The position numbers were made by a program, and so were the translations under genes. Of a stretch of 64,000 nt of DNA, positions 34,672-47,100 are shown piece after piece; positions within the stretch are counted from its first letter, which is position 1; every line of letters starts with the position of its first letter. Under the pieces are notes generated by a model. It saw only the letters and a list, made by a program, of their open reading frames with translations, was not told where the DNA came from and did not search any database. Source of the DNA: Saccharina japonica (Eukaryota; Sar; Phaeophyceae; Laminariales; Laminariaceae); the NCBI GenBank assembly GCA_008828725.1, contig MEHQ01002068.1, positions 64,685-128,684 on the forward strand. Direction: 5' to 3'.

Positions 34672-37040
34672 GGTAGCAGTCAGCGGTACAGACGTAACCT
34701 CCAACAGCAATGATTGACTTGGGCTCCCTCACTTACTCGCGCTCATGGCCTCGCAGCGTGTCGATTGCTATTTATACGTACACCCCCCCCCGCGTTCCCG
34801 CGGCGCTTCGTGTCCGTTTCAAGTTTCAAGTTTCAAGTTTGGGTGTGTAACCAAGGTGTAACTGCTGTTGTTGTTGTTGTAACTGCTGTCTGTTCTCATC
34901 TGATTGTCGGCGTGACTCCCAACTCCCAACAGCACTTAGCCCTTGTGAGGTCGCGCATCGATCGATACTTGGCTTGCCTTCATATTGATCCGCACCTACC
35001 TACCTTGGCCTCGCAGCGTGTGATTGCTACGCTTTCCCGATCGCCCCCTGCCCGTTTTCGTTTCCGTTTGGAGTTGGAACGATTCAATTGCTGTACCTCG
35101 TGCGCTCGTGCGTGTACGAGTACGAGTACATACACTTCTGGTGTTTTCTGCGTGCTTTGCTCTATCTGTACGGTGTGTGTGCTCCTGTTACAATGTTGTG
35201 GCACACGCTGGCTGTGTCGTTACGAGTACTCGTATGACGTATGACACATAGAAGTAGTTTGTCGTTATTTTTTAGATTGATTATCCGTGTGTACGTTGCA
35301 GCACAGCAGTACTCGTACTGCTGTACCTGGTACGTATACACACAGCGCAGCTTGCGATATTTTACATTTGCTTTGTGTTGCTGTTTTTGGAGGTAGTGGT
35401 AGTGGTAGTGGTGGTTATGGTGGTGGTTGTGCTGCTGTCGTCGTTGTTATCGGTGTTATCGTTCTTCTTGTTTGTTGTTTTTGGGGGGGGGTGGTGTTGG
35501 TGGTGGTCATGTTGTTGCTGTCGTTGTCGTTCCCATCATTTATTGTTGTTGATGTTGTTGCAGTATAATCTGCTCGGAGTATATCCCAATGCGCAGTCCT
35601 CGTGGCTCGCGGCAACTCGTTTTCCACTTGCCATTACTTCTTCTGACTTTCAACGACCAACGTCCTATGCTGTGTACGTTCAACGGAAGGTCGCATCAGC
35701 GGCGCGAGCAAAAGCTGAAAGGAACCGCCCGCCTGAAATCGAGGAGCGCGTGCGCATGGGGGTTTCTGGAGCGGCCTTGGCGAGCGACGTCTTTGCTCCA
35801 GAGCCTGGAAAGCCCTGCCCGCTCTTGGGGAGATGGCTGAAGGTCGCCTTCGCAGACGTGTGAGAATGACTGTATTAACCCTTACCGTATTTGTTTCGGA
35901 CAAAATCTTCTGGCATCGACGTTATATTGGTAGAGAAATAACCGCCTCTCCATACATGAGAAACCCCCACCCTCGACGGGCGCCTCTGATGAAATTCCCA
36001 CCGGTACCTCTCATTACAAACACCACCTCGCCAAAAAAAGCGTACTTGAACCTTTTTGGTCAATTTCTATCTTGCGTGTCGGACCAGACCCAACCGGACC
36101 CCAGCCCCAACCCAAAGCATAGCGCTAACCCTAACCCCAATCCCAGTCCTTTGGGGGGCTCGAGATCGGCAGGGGTGGTCACACGCACGGCTCCGCCGCG
36201 TGCTTCGGTGACATTTTCCCAAAGCAATGCGGTCCTACCGAAAATCCACTCTCGACCAGACAAACTGGTGTTTCATCTATACCCTGTCACCCTCGACAAC
36301 TAAACCTTAACCTCCCCCCGTGCCCTTCCCCAGACGCCTCCGTCACAATCGCGACAAAAAAAATAACAAGAAAAACGCCTCGGCGGGAGAAGACCCAGAC
36401 CCCCCCGCTCTCCCGGCCCACCTCACGGATTTCAAGGCGTTCGACGCCCTTGCGGCAGGCGGCGCAACCTCCTGCGACTCCCGCCCGACGCCTTGCCCCC
36501 TCTGCGGCCGGGCCTGCGGAGGGCAGCGCGGCCTGCGCATGCACCTCGTCGGCGCCCACCCCCTCGAGGTGAGAGACCGGGAGCACTTCGTGCAGCTGCT
36601 GAAGATGGGGAGCGACTTGCTCCCTCCGCGTGGGCCGGGCGGTGGCGGCGGCGGCCAAGGCTCCTCCAGCATGAAGGCTAACGACAGGGGCAGCGACGAC
36701 GATAACCGCCATCGCCGCCATCAAGATGACGCTGCTGATGACGATGACGATGACGCTGGTGGGGGTGGAGCAGGGGGGGAGGCAAGTGGCGGCGCGTGGT
36801 CTGGCCGACGGAGGGGCGGAGCAGGGGCCGGGGCCGGGGCCGCGGCGAAGGGTCGGGCGGCTGCGGCGTTGCCTCCCGGGTTTGCGCTAGCGCGTGCGGG
36901 AGACGTAGAGGGGCTGAGAAGGGTTGTCGGGGGAGCCGGGGACGGCGGTCGTTGGGACCCCAAGATGGCGATGGACAAGAACGGGTCTAGCGCGCTCGAC
37001 TGGGCTGCGGGGGAGGGGAGGCTAGAAGTTTGCAGGTGGG

Positions 37041-37081
<41 letters not shown>

Positions 37082-38831
37082 CGAGGGCGGGGGAGGGGGT
37101 GGGGGAGGGTTGGTGGGGGGGGGGGTTGGTTGGGGGGGGGGGGGGGGGGGGGCGAGGGCGGGGGAGGGGGTGGGGGAGGGTTGGTGGGGGGGGGGGTTGG
37201 TTGGGGGGGGGGGGGGGGGGGGGCGGGGGGGGGGGGGGGGGGGGGGGTGCGAGCGCGCGTGAGAGAGTTGGAGAGCGTTGGTCTGTCGTTTGTTTTATTG
37301 GAAGAGTTGCGGTGATGCTTTTGCTGTGTTGTGCTTATTTTTTGTGTATGTTGTTTGCTATGGTTTTATTGGGGTCTCTGTTGGCAGGGGTGGGGGGAGG
37401 GGGTGACTTGGGCGGTGGAATGGTCGCTTGCGAACTGGAAGGAAAATGGGATTCTAAACTTATAAATGAAAAATCAAGGGTAAATGCAAAACTAAATTCA
37501 CAGTCTAAGATTAGGAAATTTGGAACGATAATTCAAAAGAGATTGGAAACGAAAATGAAAACGAAAATGAACATTATGTCGTTGCGCCAGATAAAGGCAG
37601 AGCGCGTGATTTGATGGTGGGCCTGCGACAGCGTTTTCCCTAAATGTACATAGTGAGGTTTGGCTCAATAATAACGCCCCGCTTAGCTTTGTGCATTCTC
37701 GCCCGCTGCTGCTCGCATTGTAACATGCCCCCCCCCCCCAGATATCTGCTGAACGAGTGCGGCGTTGACGCTGGAAAGGCTTGTCCCACCCGGGGCAGAG
37801 GGGAGGGCAGGACCTCTCTCCATTGGGCGGCTCGTGGCGGTCACGCGGAGGTGCATTCCTCTTATCAGTCTAGTATTCATACACTTTACTTTTTACTTTT
37901 TATGGCTTACGCATAGGTTCGGTTTCGAGGATCGAAAAACAACCCGAGGCCCCTTCCGTAGACAGCTGGGATTGGCCACCTGGTGCTGTAGGCGTGTTGA
38001 GGGGGGGTTTTGGTGTCATGTCGGCGGCAAAGCGTGGCAGGCTTTGATATTGTTGCCTTGAGGGGTGTACCCACTCCGTTTTTTGTATATGTGTTCCACG
38101 TTGTATTTTTTGCGTTATAAAATAGTTGCAATGCTTCGGTTCAATTGTACTGAATCTACTGCATATATCATACATATCAAGTATAGGAAAAGCCTTGTCG
38201 GCACCGTGTTCCTTTGTAAGCGTTTCCTAAAAAAAACAGCTCTCCCCTCGAGAAACCCATCGAGACGTATTTCCTGATCCGCACTGGGTCTTTTCGCCCC
38301 GTGGCCCTGTCGTTAACGAAACTGTCACAGGTCTGCCGCCTTCTGCTGGAAACCCCGCGTCCCGTCGACAACGACACGGCAGTTACGGCAGTTGAAGAAA
38401 AGACAGTTACAGAAGTTACGGCAGGTACGGCGGGTACGGCAGGCCACTGCAAGGGCGTCGAGGTAACCGGCGGTATCTCTGTTAGTTACGCCGGCGCTGA
38501 CACTCCGGCTGCCGAGGGAACAACTCCTTTGCACTGGGCCTGCTGGGGAGCGCACCTGTCCACCTGTCGGCTGCTCGTCGACCGCGGCGCGGATCACCGG
38601 AGAGTGAACGCTTACGGGTGCACCGTGGCGCACTGGTGTGGGCTGTCAGGCGATGTCGACGTTTGCAGGTGTGTGGCGGTGGCGTAGCATTGGTGGTGGT
38701 GGTGGTGGTGGTGCAGTAAAGGTGGTGGTGGTGGTGGTGGTCGTAATAGCAGCAGCAGTAGTAGTAGCAGCAGCAGTAGTAGTAGCAGTAGCAGTAGCAG
38801 TAGAAGTAGCAGCAGCAGTAGTAGTAGTAGC

Positions 38832-38902
<71 letters not shown>

Positions 38903-39032
38903 CAGTAGCAGTAGCAGTAGCAGTAGCCGTAGCAGTAGCAGTAGCAGTAGCAGTAGTAGCAGTAGCAGTAGCAGTAGCAGTAGCAGTAGAGTAGTCAGTA
39001 GCAGTAGCAGTAGCAGTAGCAGTAGCAGTAGC

Positions 39033-39065
<33 letters not shown>

Positions 39066-39523
39066 CAGTAGCTAGTGATAGTAGTAGTAGTAGTAAGTAG
39101 TAGTAGCAGCAGCAGCAGAACTAGTACTACTGTACGATACTATAGTATATTCTACGAAAACTACTGTATTTGTAACGTCCGCCAATGACCATCACACCGC
39201 GTTCCACCCCCCCCAAAAAAAAAACACTCCTCTGTGGAAGGTGGCTATCGAGAAGCGTCGAGGAAGGGGGAGCTGGGGGGCTAGATTGGTCCAAGACTAA
39301 TTTACAAGGGCACACGATTTGTCACAAGGCTGCGCTTAAGGGTCACCGGGGTTTGCTAGAGTGGCTTTGGCAGGAAACCGTAGGGGGTGTGGTTCCAGAA
39401 AAAGCGTGGGCGCGTGATGAAGGCGGTTATACTCCGCAGGATATCGCTCGGTTAGCGGGCCATGTTGACCTGGCGGATTGGATGGGGCAGGTTTGCAGTT
39501 GTAAGATACCCACTCAGATGTAA
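34051..39523 (+). CDS. RRM-like, C2H2 zinc-finger and ankyrin-repeat protein, 6 exons
   Basis: Exons: 34051-34569, 35564-35859, 36334-37035, 37742-37850, 38331-38668, 39241-39523. Phases agree throughout, for 748 residues. Exon 1 has Gln runs, then TRHLVVYNTGPSVGV and AAARVLVTFHE, which resemble the first and third strands of an RNA-recognition motif. Exon 2 is Arg/Lys-rich and unassigned. Exon 3 has a classical C2H2 finger (CPLCGRACGGQRGLRMHLVG then AH; spacing C2C, 12, H4H), an acidic/Gly linker, and the first ankyrin unit (GSSALDWAAGEGRLEVCR). Ankyrin units continue in exon 4 (RTSLHWAARGGHAEV), exon 5 (GTTPLHWACWGAHLSTCRLL; YGCTVAHWCGLSGDVDVCR) and exon 6 (QGHTICHKAALKGHRGLLEW; GGYTPQDIARLAGHVDLADW). 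Exons tend to end just after the VCR of an ankyrin helix. The alternative start is the ATG at 34129. The join of exons 1 and 2 is supported only by phase, and the last exon could splice onward instead of ending at TAA 39521-39523. Function is unknown; RNA or protein binding is likely. Confidence 0.72.
34608..34672 (+). repeat. (CAG)n microsatellite in intron 1
   Basis: More than 20 uninterrupted CAG/AGC triplets, 38 bp after the donor of exon 1 of the RRM/ankyrin gene. The exon itself has Gln-coding CAG runs at 34260-34290 and 34348-34380. Confidence 0.95.
37036..37247 (+). repeat. Near-pure G tract with duplicated 70-bp unit in intron 3
   Basis: About 210 bp on the coding strand are almost all G, starting at the donor of exon 36334-37035. 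A unit around GCGAGGGCGGGGGAGGGGGT occurs at ~37080 and ~37152. Dozens of G runs could form G-quadruplexes in the pre-mRNA. The exact run lengths are likely unreliable in the assembly. Confidence 0.9.
38691..39119 (+). repeat. Compound trinucleotide microsatellite (TGG, AGC, AGT)
   Basis: About 430 bp of GGT/GTA/GCA triplets follow directly after the donor at 38669 in intron 5 of the RRM/ankyrin gene. Long homopolymeric Leu or Val frames across it are artefacts. Confidence 0.95.
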
Positions 39524-40003
39524 GCTAGGTCAATCGTTTGGGGTCGTGTGACGGGAAATAAAAACGAGAGTCGCGGTTGAAGCTATATCCGAGAGGGGTC
39601 AGATGGAGAGACAGGCGTGATATAAATTTCCATTTTAAAGACCCCCAGGTGACGCTGGGGAATATATATATGATAGTGCGTGATGACTTTTCATGCTGTC
39701 GTGGTGGTTGCAAATTTTGCTCGATGAGTTGTCGTACCATCACGGTGCTTGATGAAATTATTATGTTATGATTGTGCTTGCAGAGTTGTTCTGCTCGGTT
39801 AGGTGCTCGTGGCATCTTACAGCTGTCAGTCGTGCTTGACGAGTTGTCGTGCTACTTGGATGTGTCATGTTACCATACTGTAGTGCGGTGTCAAAGAAAA
39901 GGCGTCGACTTTCTTTTCCCTAGGTTGTTCATGGAGGCATGGGCTTGTCCAACAACAGGTACTGCACCTGGTCACTTGGAAGCCGAGAGCATGTACTTTT
40001 TGT

Positions 40004-40545
40004 GCGAAAAAAACGCCCTTGCAATGAAAGCCCTCCCGCCCGTGCCCCCTACGTACCAGTATATACTCGCGTAAAGAGTATTGCTGTTCGTAATCAGAAC
40101 GTTTTTGGATATACACAAGTGAACAACACTAAACACATTCATAGCAACAGCATCGACGGGAGAACTACTTCATAAATAATGCTAGAAAGAAAACGAATTT
40201 TCGAATGCTTGTGTTTCCTGCTGTCACTTGAAATACCTTCGGCAATTTGTATCCCACTAATGGTTTCTTTGCCTTGGGCTGTTTGACAGAAAACGGTATA
40301 CCGTGACAAAAAACATTATCTCCCGCCTTGGTTGGTCGGGCCTTGAGCTGATTTGCTACCGTCAACTGGTGTAAAGACCGACGGTATACCGTTTTATGGC
40401 GGTTTCGTCGGCCTATTACGACATGATTAGACTTTCCATTACACAAGACCCTAGACAAACCTACCTGGTACGTAGGGAATAAGGAAATGTTGATTTTTGA
40501 CAAAATTAATTTCATTGCAAGGGCGTTTTTTTCCAACAAAAACTT
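40004..40545. repeat. Inverted repeat AAAAAAACGCCCTTGCAATG
   Basis: AAAAAACGCCCTTGCAATGAAA at ~40009 recurs inverted at ~40510-40535. CCCTACGTACCAG follows within 60 bp in both, and GCCCGTGCCCCCTACGTA lies near each. The enclosed ~450 bp has a 124-codon minus frame with no recognised product. The region 39524-44120 holds no other gene that could be supported. Confidence 0.55.
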
Positions 40546-41119
40546 TTACGAACACCAATAGTACGCAAGTATATACGTAGGGGGCACGGGCGGGAGCGCC
40601 TGCCATGGCGTGAACCATGTGTGTTCCTAGATCTGAACGGAATTGCCCTAGATCCGAATGGGGATTTTCAAACCAAGCCTGAGGCGGCCAACCGAATCAA
40701 TTGCTCTTCTTCTGACGAGAGGTTTGATTCGGTTCGCTTTATAAAAAAAAAGCCATGATACCATTAAAGTAACAGAACACTAACCAACAGGGGACTTCCG
40801 TGCGTCCATGCATTTGTGACTACACTAATACTACGGACACCGTAAAGACTAACTACTTGAGCGGCACAAAATGCTTCGAAATGTCTTATCTGCGTCGCAA
40901 AACGAACTATGGTTGGCGATAGTTACGCGAACAGGGCCGCTAGAGGGGGCACCTAATTTTCTTCAAACTCCTTACACATGGAGCTCCGTATCTCAAGCAA
41001 AGTATACGACTTTGAAAAATTGTACGTACAACCCATGCACAAAACCCTTGGAAGGGGTAATAATATTCCTAAGAGTTTTCCCTTGGGTTCTCTTTCCACA
41101 CTACTAATTCCCAAACCAC

Positions 41120-41210
41120 CAAAGCTTCTTGATCCCGATTATCGCGATTTTGACCCCGACTATCGAGATCCTGACCCAGATAATCGTGATTCTGATCCCG
41201 ATTATCGCTA
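41120..41210. repeat. Minisatellite, ~18-bp unit GATCCCGATTATCGCGAT
   Basis: Five degenerate units, translatable as DPDYRD repeats on the plus strand. No start or stop context suggests a gene. Confidence 0.8.
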
Positions 41211-41561
41211 GTGTTGACGATTCTTGAGGACGACGAACGAAACCGCTTGGCAGGAGTAATAAAAAATCACGAATACGATGTCTTGAATAACCTAAAATGA
41301 GGTAGCAATGCTGACATGTTGGGTAGTTCCTCACTTGAGGAGCCGATACTCCCTCAAGGGCCACAAGGGTGGGTGGACCCAAAAAACGCCCCCTCCCCAA
41401 AGTGGGCCCAACCCCTCCCTCCCCGCCTCCCAAAATAAAATTAACGAGTCACACCCCCCCCATGGATAGCGTAAGCATCATGAGCAGATACAAGTATCCC
41501 CCCCTCCCTGCTGGTCTACGACTGACGCCAGTAGCATAAACGAAGCACCCCCCCCGAGGAA

Positions 41562-41798
41562 TTAAATTATACTCATTGAAGCTGTCATCCATATGCAAGT
41601 CCGCCTCACAAGCGGTCTCAGTAGGATGCAGCTCACCCTTCATAGCGACTCGCCGAACACCTCACGTTCGCTTCGCGCTTGGTGCTAGCTAGCAATGTCT
41701 GCCTGGTCGGTGAAAACCCGACATGCCCCGTCCGGCATTGTAGGGGTGCGAGGGTCTATGGTCAATGACTACGGCCATGCATGAATATCGAGTTCACC
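41562..41798 (-). repeat. Dispersed repeat R3, inverted copy
   Basis: Reverse complement of the family: it starts at ACTCATTGAAGCTGTCATCC, runs through GGATGCAGCTCACCCTTCAT and ends with CTACGGCCATGCATGAATAT. It is intergenic. Confidence 0.75.
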
Positions 41799-42540
41799 CC
41801 CCCCCCTAAATACCGAGGCATGGCTAAGGATATACCTGGTATGTGTATGTGCCTGGAACTACTACGTGTAGCAGTACCATACTAAGCTACCAGGGGTACG
41901 TAGCGCTTTCGAGTGCCAAGACCCTCAAAACAGGAGGTGAGCAGCAGGAGTAACACCTTACTGGCATCCCTTCACTGGAATGGACGCAAGCTAAATAGAC
42001 TCGATTGGGTGAACGAAAAAATGCACGAAGCCTATCTATACTATACTCGTGCAGCGGCGGGTCACCGACGGCACAATATATATGCAACCGCTACCGAGGG
42101 GGAGTGTTAAGCAATGGTCCCTTTGGGACTTCCAAGGGGCAAAAGCGTCTAAAAAACGCGACCCACTATAGCATTTCGGCCACACGGAGTAGCCCTGGCT
42201 GCTGCACGAGGTAGAGGATATGTACCCCAACTACTGCTGCAGCTGCAGCGCAAGGAAATCTCCAACAAGCGCAGCATGATACTATCAAAACAGTTGTTCT
42301 GCTGCGCGCTCTCACTATTAATAGTAAAATACTGTTCAAAAGACCGCAAAGTAGATAGTTTCGGTCGCTCTGTTGCTATGCCTAATATCCAAAACGATTC
42401 ATAATCCCTTCTGACGGCATATTCGTGAATCTTCACAACAACAACGTGGCGTCATTGCCTGTCAAATGCTTGCTCCTGTAGAGCTCGCCTACGTGAAGGT
42501 ATACGATACCCGGGGTATATATATACTACTTTACTATTGC

Positions 42541-42688
42541 CGTTCCACCGTAGCCCCGTCAAACCAAACTTATATTTTGCTACACGAAAGCCTCATGCCT
42601 TGATTCGGTTCAGCCGTTCCATCGTAGCCTCGTCAAACCAAACTTATATTTTGCTACACGAAAGCCTCATGCCTTGATTCGGTTCAGC
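42541..42688. repeat. Perfectly spaced 74-bp tandem duplication
   Basis: 42541-42614 and 42615-42688 differ at two bases. Both contain CAAACTTATATTTTGCTACA and GCCTTGATTCGGTTCAG. Intergenic. Confidence 0.95.
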
Positions 42689-43984
42689 ACAAAACCCGTA
42701 CACAACCATGACCGCATAAACCAGAAACCGTAAAGTTTTTTTGGTTGCCTTTACTCCTCGGAAGCTCTCCACGCGCCCATGGAAACTATACTCCCTGCAC
42801 TGCTGCTGTGAAACTGCTGCGGTTATTGGGATATATGCGGTGCCGACACTAGGCTGCTTGCTGCTAATACTCGTATTTCTGGGGAACGACCACGGTGCGC
42901 CTGGTGGTACAGCATGTCGTCTAACTAATGAATGCCTATCTTTCACTCGGAAGATTCATACCCACCTACAGAACCCGGGTGCAAGCAGCAGCAAGCATGG
43001 CGTGTACAGGTCTGGTGTAGACTGATCACGCTCAGTAACCTTGCTGCTGATGTGTCTGAGCGCCGCAAGTAAGCGCGCATCGTTGCTACTGCTGCTACTG
43101 CTACTGCTATTGCAATATCTCTGCGGCAGTATTGCCTGATTTGGACCGTCCCGTGTCCCTGAGACGTACTGGTACCAAGGGACAAACATAAGCCCTTATC
43201 CTGCGCCAACACGCGCTAACAATGCACCCCATGAAGTGACACGAAAAAGGGGTGAAACGCAAGAAACGCCCTTTTACGCAAAAGCCCCCACAAAAAAAAC
43301 GCCGACAAAACATGCAAAAACGCCGGCGACGGGGGCAAAACCCCAATAAGCCTAAAGCAAATCGGGTAGCCTATGGATACAAACATATTCCAACACGTCG
43401 GAAACCCTCCCGAGGTGGTGTCAGTATACCAGTACATTGATTTCAAGGTCAGCCATTTTTTTTATTGGGGGGGCAGGGGGTGGCTTATAAATATATCTCC
43501 CTAACCATAATCCTAACCTTTTCACTCTGAAACCCCAGACCGTCTACTCCCTGGGAAGCACCGCGGGTGTGCATTTTTTGCTTCTTCAACAAATACCACC
43601 CGGTTTGCGGAACAAGGAACTGCGCGGGTTGGAGCACCGCCATTCGGGTACTACCCGCAGGGATTTTCCACCAATCAGAACTTTCCCTGGAAAATTCTGT
43701 TCGCAAAAAAATGACCAATAGAAAATCTGCAGGCAAGATTTTTTTTTCTCTTTACCCCTATATGTCATTGCGTGGCCAACTGTTGTTACCTTAGGACAGC
43801 AGAGGGAGAGCAAGGGGGAGAGGCGGAGGCACACCGCAAGAGAAGAACGGCGTGTTCTTCCATACCAAAATTACCCATGAACAAAAATCGACGGGGGCGG
43901 GGGGGGTGAAGGCACGAAAACGTCCCTCTTTCCGCCCTCGTCGTGGCCGGGCACTCAACCTCGCAGTTGCCGCACAACAGAAAC

Positions 43985-44115
43985 CGCAGAAACAGCAGCT
44001 ACAAGTTCCACACCAACAACCGTAATTGCCGCACCGCAGTACCCACAGTTCCCGTACCGCAGTACCCACAGTTCCCGTACCGCAGTAACCGCAGTAACCA
44101 CAGTTACCGCAGTTA
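43985..44115. repeat. Minisatellite CCGCAGTACCCACAGTTC
   Basis: Degenerate 9-18-bp units end a few bases from the stop of the FAD/CFA gene (44121) and so probably lie in its 3' untranslated region. Confidence 0.7.
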
Positions 44116-44120
44116 CGTAG

Positions 44121-47100
44121 TTACCGCATGAGGACGGACGTGATAGCGGTGGGGTCGAGCGATGCCGTGCCGGGCCTCGCAAAGGTGAGCATGAGCAGAC
44201 CTTCCGTGCGCGACGCGAAGCCCGCTTCGCAGTAAGCAAAGTAGTAGTTGAAGCACCGTACGAAAGCGGAATCGAACCCTTGGGCCATCACCTGGCAGTT
44301 TGGACGCGCCGTTATCGGGTGGGTGGGTGGGTGGGTGAGTGGCGGTGATGAGGGATGGTGTCTGATTGGCGGGGACACATACTGCCGTTAAAGAGAAGCC
44401 AGCGTTGTTCTTCAAGTGCTAGCTTTGTAGGCTTGTCTTGTGGCGGGGAACGGCAGCATTCTACGCATGCTGCAAGCAGGCTATGTACCAAGCTAGCAGG
44501 CTGTGCAGCAGGCTAGCAGGTTGCGCAGCAGGCTAGCAGGCTAGCAGGCTAGCAGGCTACGCAGCAGGCTACGTAGTAGGCTCGCAGACAATGTAACAGG
44601 CTAGCAGACAACTACCTGTGTAGCAGGCTTCGTAGCAAGCTAGCAGGCTATGTAGCAGGCTAACATACTAGTAGACCACCATATTACAAGTAATATATAT
44701 AGCAGGTTGGGTAGCAAGCTAGCAGACTAGCAGGCTGTGTAGCAGGCTAGCAGCGTATGTAGCAGGCTATATAGCAGGCAATGCAGCAGGCTAGTAAGCC
44801 GGTAGGCTAGCGTTGGAATACAAGCAGTAGGCTAGCAGGCTTCATATGAAGCAAGCAGGCCCAAAAATAAAATACCAGTCTATCATAGCTGCCCCATGGT
44901 TCTATGAATAGCAATTCATTCATAAGTCAACCAGACCGACGGACGACGTACCGACGTTGTACTGATGTATGTACCGAGGTGTGTATCCATATATGTGCCG
45001 ACGTATGCACCGACATGCACCGACCGACATATGACCAGTACAATGTACCGGTATATGTACTCATGTATGTACCCACGTATGCACGGATGTACGTTCCATG
45101 TATCTACCTATGTATATACCGATGCATGTACCAATATATGTACCGATGTGTATACCGATGCACGATGTACCGATACATGCACCGATGAACGATGCACCGA
45201 TGCACGTTCCAATGCACGTACCGATGTAGTGCCGATGTGTGCACCGATATATATCCCTACAATAGTTGTCACCGATGTAGTACCGATCTATGTACCGATG
45301 TGTATACCGATGTACGATGTACCGATGCATGCACCGATATACGTAGGTGTGTACCGATGTACGAGTACCGATGTGTGAACCGATGGCACCCACCTTGTCG
45401 AGGTTACGGTTGAAGCGGTGCCTCCACTGCTTCAGCGTGTGCGCGTAGTGCACGCTCATGTTGTCCAAGCCCTCCAGCGAGAAGGAGCTGCTGTTGGCCA
45501 TGGCGGACAGCAGAGCCGTCAGCGAGGGGCAGCATGATCCTGGGATAGCAGACCGGAAGGCGCACGGTAGGGGTATGGTAAGGGCACGTGTGGTTATCGA
45601 ATGTCACGTTCGAGGAAGCAAACGCACGTCCATCGTGGGTTTGTTGGAGAAGAGAGGATTGCGTGTTTCTAGTCTCAAAAGCGTGGTTGTACGTGGCCCC
45701 TGGAAGGAAGTGTGTAGAGTAATCACCGTATAGAAGCACGAGCGTGTGTACGTCGGAACAGACATAGCAGACTGCGCGAGCACAAAGGCACTGCCGTAGC
45801 TGCCGGGCTAGCAGCTAGCGCTGTTGTTGTGTCCTCCCTTGAAATTACGCCAACAGAAACTCAAGATCTACGCGCATGCGTGCGCCACAGCAAATCCCCG
45901 AAACACAAGGATCGTCGGATTAAATTTCAACCACTTTAGAACCGGTCCACAGTTTTTTGGGGGGGGAAAAAATTGAATTACGTAGTGTGGGACAAGTTTT
46001 GCAGTTCTGCAAGGGTGAACACACAAACGGTCCCAATATTTCGGGACAGATTGGTAACGAGGAATTCGTGTGGGCGATCAACCATGATGCGTCGAAGTTG
46101 GGTAAACCACGTCCAAAAACGCGGTTGCTTTCCAGGTCGACACTCGATACACCAACACGGCCCGCCGCCTTGTTGTGATCGCGGGGGCCACCGCCGCACG
46201 GCGGTGTGTTGCACCGCTCCCTTCGCTCTCACCGGGGAAAATGATGGTGTTGATGAAATCAGTCGACCTGATGTACTCCTCGTAGCGGTGCTCCGGTGTG
46301 GTGATGGCTTGCATCACCATCACGCCGCCGGGGGCGAGAAGCGCGTCCGAAGCCGCGAAGAAAGTTCCCAGATAATTATGGCCCACCGCCTCGATCTGCC
46401 GGAAAAATAAAACAAATATTTTGTTAAGGCGGTTCACTTCTACCATCCACGCATCTCGCAGCTCAACGCGACCATCCCGAGGATGGTGGTGGTGGTGGCG
46501 GCGTTAGGGGGGGGGGGGGCGATACACGCGCCGTGCCATCGACGGCGAGGTATATTGTTGACATTCTTGGCAAGAGTTAAGGTGAAGGAGCAGCGGTACG
46601 AGTATATGGTGCATCGCTCTGGAGGCAATCAGCGTTTCAATCACGGTACCATAGGACGCGACAAAGTCACGATTCATTGCGTAGAGCTCTATTTTGTCTA
46701 AATCTCTGCAGCAGATTCTAGAGCTGCGAAGACCTGCCGCTCCCACAATAATGCATCCGTTATTCCGTACACTCGACTGCAGAGCAGTATGATTCGTGGC
46801 AGGAAAGCACAAAAAAAAAGTTTCCTTCCTCCAGACTGCTACGTAGACGCGTTCACTTCCCCGACAGAAACGCGTATTGGGGTATCTGTCTTACTCTCAC
46901 CATCTCGCACGATATGATGCGGTCGAACTCTCCTGGGTGCTGCTTGGCAAAGTCTCGGTAGTCGACGAGCTCGAAGGTGATCAGCTCTTGCAGCCCGCGC
47001 GCGTTGACCTGACGATGTTACACCGAAAACGACATTCAAAACGACATCAACACGGTAGTGAAACGACAACGAAAACGGCAAGGAAATCTGAACATAACAT

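Noticed and set aside
38612-39034. Long Leu-only and Val-only frames
   Set aside because: They translate the AGC/AGT microsatellite of an ankyrin-gene intron.
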